Of a stretch of 64,000 nt of DNA, positions 36,189 through 47,449 are shown in pieces. This stretch comes from Hordeum vulgare subsp. vulgare (Eukaryota > Streptophyta > Magnoliopsida > Poales > Poaceae). The stretch lies in contig NC_058521.1 in NCBI RefSeq assembly GCF_904849725.1, positions 562,980,176-563,044,175 on the forward strand. The letters run 5' to 3'. The position numbers were made by a program, and so were the translations under genes. Each line of letters starts with the position of its first letter. Positions within the stretch are counted from its first letter, which is position 1. The notes beneath the pieces were generated by a model. The model searched no databases, was not told where the DNA came from, and saw only the letters and a program-made list of their open reading frames with translations.

Positions 36189-39100
36189 ACGACAGTTTAG
36201 ATTTCTCTAAACCTCAGTCTATACTGTGTCATCTCAACGGAAATACGTGGTGCCCTATTTAAAGTGAATGCGGTTGTTTCTAATGCTTAACCCATAAACG
36301 ATAGTGGTAATTCGATAAGAGACATCATAGCATGCACCATACCAAATAGTGTGTGGCTATGACGTTCAGACACATCATCACACTATGATGTTCTAGGTGG
36401 CATGAACTACGAAACAATTTCCACATTGTCTTAACTGCGTACCAAAACTCGTAACTCAGACATTCATTTCTATGATCATATCGTAGACAATTTATCCTCT
36501 TGTTACGACGAACTCCACTCCGAAACAGAATTGAACTTTTCAATATTTCAGACTTGTGATTCATTAAGCAAATACTCTAGTATCTACTCAAATCGTCATT
36601 GAAGTAAGAACATAATGATATCCACCGCGTGCCTCAGCACCCATTGGACTGCATACATCAAAATGTATCACTTCCAACAAGTTACTATCTTATTTCATCT
36701 CAATGAAAACAAGGCCTTGCTCATGTGGTATGATTTGCATGTCACTAGTGATTCAAAATCAAGTGAGTATAAAGATCCATCAGCATGGAGCCTCTTCATG
36801 CAATTTATACCAACATGACTCAAGCGACAGTGCCACAAGTAAGTGGTACTATCATCATTACCTCGTATCTTTTGGCACCAATATCATGAACATGTGTAAC
36901 ACTACGATCGAGATTTAATAAACCATTGAAGGTGATTATTCAAGAAAATAGAGTAACCATTATTATCTTTAAATGAATAATCGTATTGCAATAAACACGA
37001 TCCAATCATGTTCATGCTTAACGCAAGCACCAAATAACAATTATTTAGGTCTAACACCAATCCCGATGGTAGAGGGAGCGTGCGACGTTTGATCATATCA
37101 ACCTTGGAAACACTTCCAACACGTATCGTCACCTCGCCTTTAGCTAGTCTCCGTTTATGCCGTAGCTTTCATTTCGTGTTACTAATCACTTAGCAACCGA
37201 ACCGGTATCCAGTACCCTCATGCTACTAGGAGTACTAGTAAAGTACACATCAACATCATGTATATCAAATATACTTCTTTCGACTTTTGCCAGCCTTCTT
37301 ATCTACCAAGTATCTAGAGTTGCTCCGCCTCAATGACTGTTCCCCTCATTACAGAAGCACTTAGTCTCGGGTTTGGGTTTAATCTTGGGTCTCTTCATTA
37401 GTGCAGCAACTGTTTTGCCGTTTCATGAAGTATCCCTTCTAGCCCTTGCCTTTCTTGAAACTTAGTGGTTTTACAAACCATCAACTATTGATGCTCCTTC
37501 TTGATTTCTACTTTCATAGTGTCAAACATCGCGAATCGCTCAAGGATCATTGTATCTATCCTTGATATGTTATAGTTCATCACGAAGCTCTCACAGCTTG
37601 GTGGCAGTGACTTTGGAGAACCATCACTATCTCATCTAGAAGATTAACTCCCACTTGATTCAAGTGATTGTCGTACTCAGACAATCTGAGCACACGCTCA
37701 ACGATTGAGCTTTTCTCCTTTACTTTGTGGACAAAGAATCTTGTTGGAGGTCTCGTACCTCTTAACAAGGGCAGAAGCATGAAATCACAATTTCATCTCT
37801 TTAGAACATCACTTATGTTCCGTGACGTTTCATAACGTTTTCGGCGCCTTGCTTCTAAGCCATTAAGTATTTTGCGCTGAACTATCGTGTAGTCATTAGA
37901 AACGTGTATGTCGGATGTTCACAGCATCCACAGACGACGCTCGAGGTGCAGCACACCGAGTGGTGCATTAAGGACATAAGCCTTCTGTGCAGCAACGAGG
38001 ACAATCCTCCGTTTTACAGACTTAGTCTGCAAAGTTTGCTACTATCAACTTTCAACTAAATTTTCTCTAGGAACGTATAAAAAATAGTAGAGCTATAGCG
38101 CAAGCTACATCCTAATTCGCAAAGACCATTAGACTATGTTCATGACAATTAGTTCAATTAATCATATAACTTAAGAACTCCCACTCAAAAATTACATCTC
38201 TCTAGTCATTTGAGTGGTACATGATCCAAATCCACTATCTCAAGTCCGATCATCACGTGACTCAAAAATAGTATCAGTGGTAAGCATCTCTATGCTAATC
38301 ATATCAACTATACGATTCATGCTCGACCTTTCGGTCTCATGTGTTCCGAGGCCATGTCTGCACATGCTAGGCTCGTCAAGCTTAACCCGAGTGTTCCGCA
38401 TGTGCAACTGTTTTGCACCCGTTGTATGTGAACGTTGAGTCTATCACACCCGATCATCACGTGGTGTCTCGAAACGAAGAACTGTCGCAACGGTGCACAG
38501 TCGGGGAGAACACAATTTCGTCTTGAAATTTTAGTGAGAGATCACCTCATAATGCTACCGTCGTTCTAAGCAAGATAAGGTGCAAAAAGGATTTACATCA
38601 CATGCAATTCATAAGTGACATGATATGGCCATCATCACGTGCTTCTTGATCTCCATCACCAAAGCACCGGCATGATCTTCTTGTCACCGGTGTCACACCA
38701 TGATCTCCATCAACATGTCGCCATCGGGGTTGTCGTGCTATTCATGCTATTACTACTAAAGCTACGTCCTAGCAATATAGTAAACACATCTGCAAGCACA
38801 AACGTTAGTTTAAAGACAACCCTATGGCTCCTGCCGGTTGCCGTACCATCGACGTGCAAGTCGATATTATCTATTACAACATGATCATCTCATACATCCA
38901 ATATATCACATCACATCGTTGGCCATATCACATCACAAGCATACCCTGCAAAAACAAGTTAGACGTCCTCTAATTTTGTTGTTGCATGTTTTACGTGGTG
39001 ACCATGGGTATCTAGTAGGATCGCATCTTACTTACGCAAACACCACAACGGAGATATATGAATTGCTATTTAACCTTATACAAGGACCTCCTCGGTCAAA

Positions 39101-39347
39101 TCCGATTCAACAAAAGTTGGAGAAACTGACACTTGCCAGTCATCTTTGAGCAACGGGGTTACTCGTAGCGATGAAACCAGTCTCTCGTAAGCGTACGAGT
39201 AATGTCGGTCCAAGCCGCTTCAATCCAACAATACCGCGGAATCAAGAAAAGACTAAGGAGGGCAGCAAAATGCACATCACCGCCCACAAAAACTTTTGTG
39301 TTCTACTCGAGATTACATCTACGCATGAACCTAGCTCATGATGCCAC
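36189..39347 (-). pseudogene. Degenerate internal region of element D (copia gag-pol remnants)
   Basis: Reverse-complement counterpart of about 16174-21160 in the plus Angela, without solo LTR S2. A gag core remnant at 37580-37780 (FFVHKVKEKSSIVERV region) is interrupted by a frameshift. The rest of pol is fragmentary. The primer region reads TGGCATCATGAGCT on the minus strand, next to 39347. Confidence 0.75.
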
Positions 39348-41469
39348 TGTAGGGGAACGACGCACGGGAAACAAAAAACTTTCCTACACGCACGAAGACC
39401 TATCATGGTGATGTCCATCTACGAGAGGGGATTTACGATCTACGTACCCTTGTAGATCGCACAACAGAAGCGTTAGTGAACGCGGTTGATGTAGTGGAAC
39501 GTCCTCACGTCCCTCGATCTTCCCCGCGAACCGTCCCACGATCAGTCCCACGATCTAGTGCTGAACGGACGGCACCTCCGCGTTCAGCACACGTACAGCT
39601 CGACGATGATCTCGGCCTTCTTGATCCAGCAAGAGAGACGGAGAGGTAGATGAGTTCTCCGGCAGCGTGACGACGCTCCGGAGGTTGGTGGTGATCTAAT
39701 CTCAGCAGGGCTCCGCCCGAGCTCCGCAGAAACGCGATCTAGAGGTAAAACCGTGGAGATATGTGGTCGGGCTGCCGTGGCAAAAGTTGTGTCAAATCAG
39801 CCCTAAAACCTCCGTATATATAGGGGGAAGAGGGGGAGCCTTGCCTTGGGGTCCAAGGACCCTCAAGGACTTCGGCCAAGCCAAGGGGGGCAACCCTCCC
39901 CTTCCAAACCGAGTCCAACTAGGTTTGGAAGGAGGAGTCCTTCCCCCTTTTCCCACCTCATCTTTTTTTTTCTTTTCTCTTTGATTTTCTTCCTATGGCG
40001 CATAGGGCCTTCTTGGGCTGTCCCACCAGCCACTAAGGGCTGGTGCGCCACCCCCAAGGCCTATGGGCTTCCCCGGGGTGGGTTGCCCCCCCCCCCCCTG
40101 GTGAACACCCGGAACCCATTCGTCATTCCCGGTACATTCCCGGTAACTCCGAAAACCTTCCGGTAATCAAATGAGGTCATCCTATATATCAATCTTCGTT
40201 TCCGGACCATTCCGGAAACCCTCGTGATGTCCGTGATCTCATCCGGGACTCCGAACAACATTCGGTAACCAACCATATAACTCAAATACGCATAAAACAA
40301 CATCGAACCTTAAGTGTGCACACCCTGCGGGTTCGAGAACTACGTAGACATGATGAAAAGGACGTGGATGTCGCCTAGAGGGGGGGGGGTGAATAGGCGC
40401 TTTAAAATAGTTAAGGTTTAGGCTTGAACAAATGCGGAATAAAACTAACGTTTAATATGTCAAGCACAAAACCTACAAACAACTAGGCTCACCTATGTGC
40501 ACCAACAGCTTATGCTAAGCAAGATAAACAACTAAGTGATAGCAAGATATATTACAATAAACAATATGTCTATCACAAAGTAAAGTGCATAAGTAAAGGG
40601 TTCGGGTAAGAGATAACCGAGGCACGGGGAGACGATGATGTATCCCGAAGTTCACACCCTTGCGGATGCTAATCTTCGTTAGAGCGGTGTGGAGGCACAA
40701 TGCTCCCCAAGATGCCACTAAGGCCACCGTAATCTCCTCACGCCCTCGCACAATGCAAGATGCCGTGATTCCACTAAGGGACCCTTGAGGGCGGTCACCG
40801 AACCCTTACAAATGGCAACCCTTGGGGGCGGTCACCGAACCCGTACACGTGGCAACCCTTGGGGGCGGTTACCGGTACCCGTACAAATTGCTCGAGGCAA
40901 TCTCCACAACCTAATTGGAGACCCCGACGCTTCCCGAAGCTTCACACCACAATGATTGAGCTCCGAGACACCACCAAGCTTCTAGGACGCCAAAGCATCC
41001 ACGAAGAACAATATCAAGGGTACTAAGTACCAAAGGTAGTAAGCTTCTCAACTTCTCACTTCCACGTATCACCGTGGAGAACTCAAACCGATGCAACTAA
41101 TGCAATGGCAAGAACACACGAAGTGGTCAAGTCCCTCACACTCAAATCCCTCCACAACAACAAAAGCTATGGAGAAATATGAGAGGAGGAACAAGGAGCT
41201 CACAAAGAACTCCAAGATCAAGGTCCAAGGGGTTCCCCTCACATAGAGGAGAAAGTGATTGGTGGAGATGTGGATCTAGATCTCCTCTCTCTTTTCCCTC
41301 AAGAACAAGCAAGAATCATTGGAGGGATAGAGAGTAATCAAGCTCTAAGAATGTCAACAATGGAGGTAGAACAAGAGCTCAACAGATGGATGAGGCCAAG
41401 GGGGAAGAAGACCCCCTTTATATAGTGGGGGAAAGAATCAGACCGTTACCCCCACTCTCTGCCCGAGCT

Positions 41470-41795
41470 CCAGCGGTACTACCGCTGGCTGTAGTGGTAC
41501 TACCGCTGGCACTCCAGCGGTACTACCGCCAGCTAGCGGTACTACCGCTGGCACTCCAGCGGTACTACCGCTGGGCCCCTGGTAGTGCAAAGGCACTACC
41601 ACCGCCAAGAAAGTCTTCGCAAAAAGGTCCGTTCACGAACAACCGCTAGGCAGGCGGTACTAAGCTCCTGGAGCGGTACTACCGCTGACCAGGGGCGGTA
41701 CTACCGCGAGCCAGCGGTACTACCGCTAGGGCCAGCGGTACTACCGCCAACTCTAGCGGTACTACCGCTAGGTCCAGCGGTACTACCGCTCGCCA
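41470..41795. repeat. GGTACTACCGC minisatellite inside repeat S3
   Basis: About eleven copies of a ~20-bp unit built on AGCGGTACTACCGCT, which is itself an inverted repeat (AGCGGTA / TACCGCT around one base). Spacers vary (GGC, GGGCC, GGTCC). The repetitive frames at 41386-41941 are translations of this array, not proteins. Confidence 0.85.
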
Positions 41796-42449
41796 CTGAA
41801 ACAGCCATAACTTTCGCATACGAGCTCCGAATCGAGCAAACCCAAGCTTGTTGGATTCAGGACGACAAGGGCTATCCAAACAGCTTGTTGGAAATCTTAA
41901 GACCATGCGGTTATGAATATGCCAAAGGTATAGAGATGTGAGATCTCTATGAATGAAGAACCGGCAAAAACTCCAACATCGAAAACATCATAGTAGATGC
42001 ATATGGACTCCGTTTTCGATGAACTCGAGCTTGTCACGAAGATGACCATAAGCTCTAAAACTCACAAAGAGAAACACCAAACAAGAACCAAGAAGTATGA
42101 TGCAAGGATGCAAATGGTTTAAGCTCTCAACGAACGATACGATCAAGCTACTCACTTGAGAGCCCCCCTTGATAGAACAACAATCTATCCTAACCAGAAA
42201 ACCTATCAAGGGCCAACCTATACCTTGCACCTCGTCCTCTTGAGCTAGATGATGATGATCTTGGCTTCCTCAAGATGGACCACCTTTCTTGATTGTGTTG
42301 GCTTGATGAAGACTAGTTGATTGCTCCCCCATACTCACTATGGGTGAGCCACTCTTCAGCATATCTTCACAAGTCCATTGCCACCACAATGGACGGCAAG
42401 CTTCAAGCATGCTATCTTCGTGCTGATCCACTTGAACTGGCACATCGCA

Positions 42450-43255
42450 ATCTTGATGACGATCACAACTTGACGTCATACTCCATGGGTTGTATGAGAT
42501 CTTCCCTTTGACGAAAGCCCATGGAAACACACCTAACCCCCACATAGAACTCTCACGAAGACCATGGGTTAGTACACAAACACGTAATGGACAATGCTTA
42601 CCATACCATGGGATCACTTGATCCCTCTCGGTACATCTTGTACACTTTGTGTGTTGATCATCTTGATTTACTCTTTGTCTGAGATCTTGATCAACCATTG
42701 ATGATGATCACAACTTGACGTCATACTCCATGGGTTGTATGAGATCTTCCCTTTGACGCAAGCCCATGTAAACACACCTAACCCCCACATAGAACTCTCA
42801 CGAAGACCATGGGTTAGTACACAAACACGTAATGGACAATGCTTACCATACCATGGGATCACTTGATCCCTCTCGATACATCTTGTACGCTTTGTGTGTT
42901 GATCATCTTGATTTACTCTTTGTCTGAGATCTTGATCAACCATGTGCCTCTATGACCATTCTTTGGATAATACCTTGAATACCATCTTGGTCATCATATA
43001 AACTCCTTGAACCCAACAGATGGACTTCAAGAAGTGCCTATGGACAAATCCATACCATGGGATCACTTGATCCCTCTCGGTACATCTTGTACGCTTTGTG
43101 TGTTGATCATCTTGATTTACTCTTTGTCTGAGATCTTGATCAACCATGTGTCTCTATGACCATTCTTTGGATAATACCTTGAATACCATCTTGGTCATCA
43201 TATAAACTCCTTGAACCCAACAGATGGACTTCAAGAAGTGCCTATGGACAAATCC
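42450..43255. repeat. Two overlapping tandem duplications in repeat S3
   Basis: The string ATACCATGGGATCACTTGATCC occurs at 42603, 42848 and 43052, giving spacings of 245 and 204 bp. The first unit runs from the GATCACAACTTGACGTC block to GATCAACCAT; the second also repeats the GTCTCTATGACCATTCTTTGG block. Units are nearly identical. Confidence 0.8.
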
Positions 43256-44167
43256 TATAAATGTAACTTAAGGCAACCATTAGTCCATAGGAATTGTCAT
43301 CAAGTACCAAAACCACATATGGAGATATATGCTCCAACACATGACCCCAGTGACTCCTCGGTCAATATCCAATAGCGGGACCTGGATGCCCATATTGGAT
43401 CCTACATATTCTACGAAGATCTTATCGTTTGAACCTCAGTGCCAAGGATTTATATAATCCCGTATGTAATTCCCTTTGTCCTTCGGTATGTTACTTGCCC
43501 GAGATTCGATCGTCAGTATCCGCATAATTATTTCAATCTCGTTTACCGGCAAGTCTCTTTACTCGTTACGTAATACAAGATCCCGCAACTTACACTAAGT
43601 TACATTGCTTGCAAGGCTTGCGTGTGATGTTGTATTACCGAGTGGGCCCCGAGATACCTCTCCGTCACACGGAGTGACAAATCCCAGTCTTGATCCATAC
43701 TAACTCAATGAACACCTTCGGAGATACCTGTAGAGCATCTTTATAGTCACCCAGTTACGTTGCGACGTTTGATACACACAAAGCATTCCTCCGGTGTCAG
43801 TGAGTTATATGAACTCATGGTCATAGGAACAAATACTTGACACGCAGAAAACAGTAGCAACAAAATGACACGATCAACATGCTACGTCTATTAGTTTGGA
43901 TCTAGTCCATCACATGATTCTCCTAATGATGTGATCCCGTTATCAAGTGACAACACTTGCCTATGGTCAGGAAACCTTGACCATCTTTGATCAACGAGCT
44001 AGTCAACTAGAGGCTTGCTAGGGACAGTGTTTTGTCTATGTATCCACACATGCATTGTGTTTCCAATCAATACAATTATAGCATGGATAATAAACGATTA
44101 TCATGAATTAAGAAATATAATAGTAACTAATTTATTATTGCCTCTAGGGCATATTTCCAACATCTTC

Positions 44168-44559
44168 CCCATTGAAAGGTGTATTTCTCTTAAGTGTGCG
44201 ACCGGCCGTGCTGTCAAGGACCCCTGTGTGAATATATTTTTTCAGATAGGTCCCTCGCAGAGAAACCCTTGTAACTTTTCGCTCGTAACTCATATTCAGG
44301 TGAAACCAACGCCCACGTCTTCAGTTCGTCGAGCCCGTTCCAATGGTATAGTTTTCATAATGTTTTCGCATTACGAAAATGACCATTTTCCCTTGACTCC
44401 ATTCAGCCCCCTCGCAGAGAGAACGGTTTCTGGCGATCCTTTCCGCGGACTCTCTGCACTTCTTCCTGGAGTATTCTTTGACCCCAGGCAAGCCGACCAT
44501 CTGATATATGCCCTAAAGCATTGCTCTGTGTTATTCTTGCATGTTTAATTAATGATATG
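44168..44559 (+). repeat. LTR II of element C, second segment
   Basis: Matches 28638-29026 in LTR I (ACCGGCCGTGCTGTCAAGG and following). It ends with ATATG at 44555-44559, the left target duplication of element E. Confidence 0.82.
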
Positions 44560-44958
44560 TGATGACCCACAAGCGTATGGGATTGCAGAAATTTTCGAGG
44601 GTAGAGTATTCAACCCAAATTTTTTGGTTCGCCAAAGAAGAAGCGAAAGAATATTCTCAAGTATTAGCAGCTGAGTTTGTCATATTCAACCACACCTGAA
44701 AGATTAGTGTCTGCAAGCAAAGTATCAGTAGTAAAGTAGTATGATAGCAACGGTGTCAGAAACAGAACTGTTGACGGCACACTATTCCTAACTGTTGTAT
44801 CAATGGTGCCAGTGTTGCACGTGGGCGAGTAACTATTCTTCCCCGACAACAGTGTCGGAAAAGATCTTGCAACAAGTAACAGTGAAGTAGCAAGGAACAG
44901 CAATAGCAGCAGCAGCAGAGTAACAGCAGCAGCAGCAAAGTGGCCCAATTCCTTTTGT
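44560..44958 (-). repeat. Truncated 3' LTR of element E
   Basis: Matches 51284-51680 (TGATGACCCACAAGCGTATGG onward) up to CCAATTCCTTTTGT, then changes to gag-side sequence of a WHAM-like element. About 1.1 kb of the LTR is missing. Confidence 0.87.
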
Positions 44959-45121
44959 TTCTTTCTAAGGGAGGATGATACTTAAACCACTTCTCTTTGG
45001 GAAGATCAACATGAGCAGCAAAAGATTCACATAGAGAAGCTACTATCTCAGAGTCAAGTCCATACTTAGTGCTAAAATCTCTAGAAGTGTTTGTCTCAAC
45101 AAAAGATTTAACGCAATCAAA

Positions 45122-45805
45122 CTAGAAATTCATACCTGACTCCTTACCTTCCTCCAGCTCCCAATCTTCACAGTTACGTTTAATTCTTTCCAATAAATTC
45201 CACTTGTGGTCAATATCCTTCTTCAAAAAAGAACCGGTACAAGAAGTGGCAAGCATGGTACGATCTTCATGAGAAAGACGAGCATAAATGCTTTGAGTGA
45301 TAATTTCTCTCGAGAGCTCATGATTGGGGCATGAATATAGCATTGATTTAAGCCTCCACCAAGCTTGAGCTATGCTTTCCCTGTCACGAGGCCAAAAGTT
45401 ATAAATATAATTCCGATCACGATGTACTAAGTGCATAGGATAGAACTTTTGATGAAATTCCAATTTCAACCGATTGTAGTCCCATGATCCATTATCATCA
45501 CATAGCTTATACCATGTCAACGCCTTATCCTTCAAAGATAAAGGAAAGACTTTATTCTTTACCTCATCCTCGGGCAAACCTGCAAGTTTAAATAAACCAC
45601 AAACTTCATCTACATAGATCAGATGCAAGTCTGGATGTGAAGATCCATCTCCTGTAAAAGGATTAGCCAGCAGTTTCTCAAGCATACCCGAAGGAATTTC
45701 GTAAAATATATTTTCAGTAGGTACCTCGGGTTGAGGCACAACTCCTCGTGCTTCCGTTCGTGGTGAAGATACCCCGAACAAACTCCTCAAAGGAACAGTT
45801 TCCAT
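45122..45805 (-). CDS. gag of nested WHAM-like element W2 (partial)
   Basis: ATG at 45805-45803. The protein aligns with element A gag along its length (EIPSGMLEKLLANPF, HPDLHLIYVDEVCGLFKL, WDYNRLKLEFHQKFYP) and has no stop where A has its TGA. It ends at TAG 45122-45124, where A continues with Thr-Phe, so this copy has its own nonsense change. The frame then reopens towards the truncation at ~44959. It is a structural particle protein, not functional alone. Confidence 0.8.
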   Translation of the reverse strand: METVPLRSLFGVSSPRTEARGVVPQPEVPTENIFYEIPSGMLEKLLANPFTGDGSSHPDLHLIYVDEVCGLFKLAGLPEDEVKNKVFPLSLKDKALTWYKLCDDNGSWDYNRLKLEFHQKFYPMHLVHRDRNYIYNFWPRDRESIAQAWWRLKSMLYSCPNHELSREIITQSIYARLSHEDRTMLATSCTGSFLKKDIDHKWNLLERIKRNCEDWELEEGKESGMNF

Positions 45806-45882
45806 AGTGACAAGTGACAATAAATTTCAGCACAGTATATAAATGTTTCCTTACCAATTTCCACTTACCAAAGGCGCTTCAC

Positions 45883-45900
45883 TCCCCGGCAACGGCGCCA
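45883..45900 (-). other. Primer-binding site of W2 (tRNA-Asp type)
   Basis: On the minus strand it reads TGGCGCCGTTGCCGGGGA, the unmutated Athila-type site, 11 nt from the LTR. Confidence 0.83.
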
Positions 45901-45911
45901 GAAAAGAGTCT

Positions 45912-47381
45912 TGATGACCCACAAGCATAGGGAATCAATCATATTCCTTTCGATAAGTAAGAATGTCGAACCCAACGAGGAGCAGAAGGCTCTAATAAAC
46001 GGTTTTCAGCAAGGTAATAACTGCAATCACTGAAAGTAGCGGTAACAAGTGATGGTGTAGTGAGGTGAAACGTAGCAAGCGAAAAGTAACAAGAAACAAG
46101 TAGTAGCAATGGTGCAGCAAGTGGACCAATCCCTTTCGTAGCAAGGGACAAGCCTGAACAAAGTCTTAAAGGAGGAAAAACGCTCCCGAGGACACACGGG
46201 AATTTCTGTCATGCTAGTTTCATCATGTTCATGTGATTCGCGTTCGTTACTTTGATAGTTTGATATGTGGGTGGACCGGCGCTTGGGTACTGATCTTACT
46301 TGGACAAGCATCACACTTATTATTAACCCCTCTCGCAAGCATCCGCAACTACGAAAGAAGAATTAAGACAACGTCTAACTATAGCATTAAACTAGTGGAT
46401 CCAAATCAGCCCTTTACGAAGCAACGCATAGACTGGGGTTTAAGCTTCTGTCACTCCAGCAACCCATCATGTAGTCGATGTTCACATAACACCACTAGAG
46501 GAAAAGACAACATACAACATATCAAAATACCGAACGAATATCAAATTCACATGACTATTATCAGCATGACTTATCCCATGTCCTCAGGAACAAAAGTAAC
46601 TACTCACAAAGCATAATCATAATCATGATCAGAGGTGTAATGAATAGCATCAAGGATCTGAACATAAACTCTTCCACCAAGTAATCCAACTAGCATCAAC
46701 TACAAAGAGTAATCAACACTATTGGCAACCTTACAAGTACCAAACGGAGTCGCGAGACGGAGATTGGTTACAAGAGATGAACTAGGGATTGGAGAGGAGA
46801 TGGTGTTGATGAAGATGTTGATGAATATGCCTCCCCTCCGACGAGAGGAGTGTTGGTGATGCCGATGACGACGATTTCCCCCTTCGGGAGGGAAGTTTCC
46901 CCGGTAGGATCTTCCTGCCGGAGTTCTAGATTGGATTTGCTCAAGTTCCGCCTCGTGGCGGCGGGGAAACCACGTAAAAGCTCCCGATTGATTTTTTTTC
47001 TGGAACGAAACCCTTCATATAGCGAAAGAGGGGGCCAGTGGGCCGTCAGGGAGCCCACAAGCCGTGTAGCCACCACCAGGGGTGGCGGCTACCACGCTTG
47101 TAGCGCCCTGGTAGCTCCCCTCTGGTACTTCTTTCGCCTAGTATTTTTTATATAATCCCAAAAATCCATGAAAATTTTCAGGGCATATGGAGTTGTGCAG
47201 AATAGTGGACAAAGATTTGCTCCTTTTCCAGTCCAGAATTCCAGCTGCCTCAGTTCTCCCTCTTCAAATAAACCTTGCAAAATAAGAGAGAAAAGGCATA
47301 AATATGGTACCACAAAGTAATATAACAGCCCATAAAGCGATAAATATCAACATGAAAGCATGATGCAAAATGGACGTATCA
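45912..47381 (-). repeat. 5' LTR of nested element W2
   Basis: 1470 bp from TGATGACCCACAAGC to AAAATGGACGTATCA. Relative to the A LTR it lacks a stretch after CAACCCATCAT (the CTACTTACTACTTCCC block), near 46468. Confidence 0.88.
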
Positions 47382-47449
47382 ATAAGCAAGAATGTAAAGT
47401 CGGTGAGAACACGTACTCCCCCAAACTTAGGCTTTTGGCCTAACTTGGT

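Larger units (their letters stand above)
40354..43339. mobile_element. Solo-LTR-like repeat S3 (2986 bp), family not identified
   Basis: Starts TGAAAAGGACG and ends CTCCAACA, so it has TG...CA ends, and is flanked by perfect 5-bp TSD CATGA (40349-40353 and 43340-43344). The surrounding LTR without the insert reads GACATGACCC elsewhere (for example 25317). No gag-pol is present. From memory, the conserved start GTCGCCTAGAGGGGGGG..TGAATAGGCG is common in Triticeae DNA. TSD length and termini fit a solo LTR better than a DNA transposon. It carries a minisatellite and tandem duplications. If it is an LTR, the minus direction (TGTTGGAGCATATATC...) is as plausible as plus. Confidence 0.72.
35630..44162 (-). 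mobile_element. Element D: Angela/BARE-type copia retrotransposon, internally deleted
   Basis: Minus-strand element with perfect TSD TCTTC at 35625-35629 and 44163-44167; the empty site is in LTR I at 28633. The left (3') LTR keeps only 35630-36188 and is joined directly to internal RT-side sequence. The right (5') LTR is complete but split by a solo-LTR-like repeat (40354-43339). The deletion removed the distal 3' LTR, the polypurine tract and the end of pol. The LTR belongs to the G-run subfamily. Confidence 0.9.
39348..44162 (-). repeat. 5' LTR of element D, split by a nested repeat
   Basis: Parts 39348-40353 and 43345-44162, about 1.82 kb joined. The internal end is TGTAGGGGAACG (usual TGTTGGGG, one substitution). 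A 13-C run at 40086-40098 is the complement of the G-run in the Angela LTRs. Confidence 0.88.
44959..47381 (-). mobile_element. WHAM-like element W2 nested in E, truncated at its 3' side
   Basis: Retains the 5' LTR (45912-47381), primer site and gag, then stops at ~44959. The homologous region in element A is near 7095 (GGAGGATGAAATTTAAACC). The five bases beyond its 5' end are ATAAG; the other flank is deleted. It is a sister copy of element A. Confidence 0.82.

Noticed and set aside
41386..41941. Repetitive protein frames (VLPLALQRYYR-type repeats)
   Set aside because: They are translations of the GGTACTACCGC minisatellite and run in several frames at once.
40354..43339. CACTA or other DNA transposon
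   Set aside because: The 5-bp TSD and TG...CA ends fit LTR biology. CACTA elements have CACTA termini and 3-bp TSDs; no terminal inverted repeat was seen.
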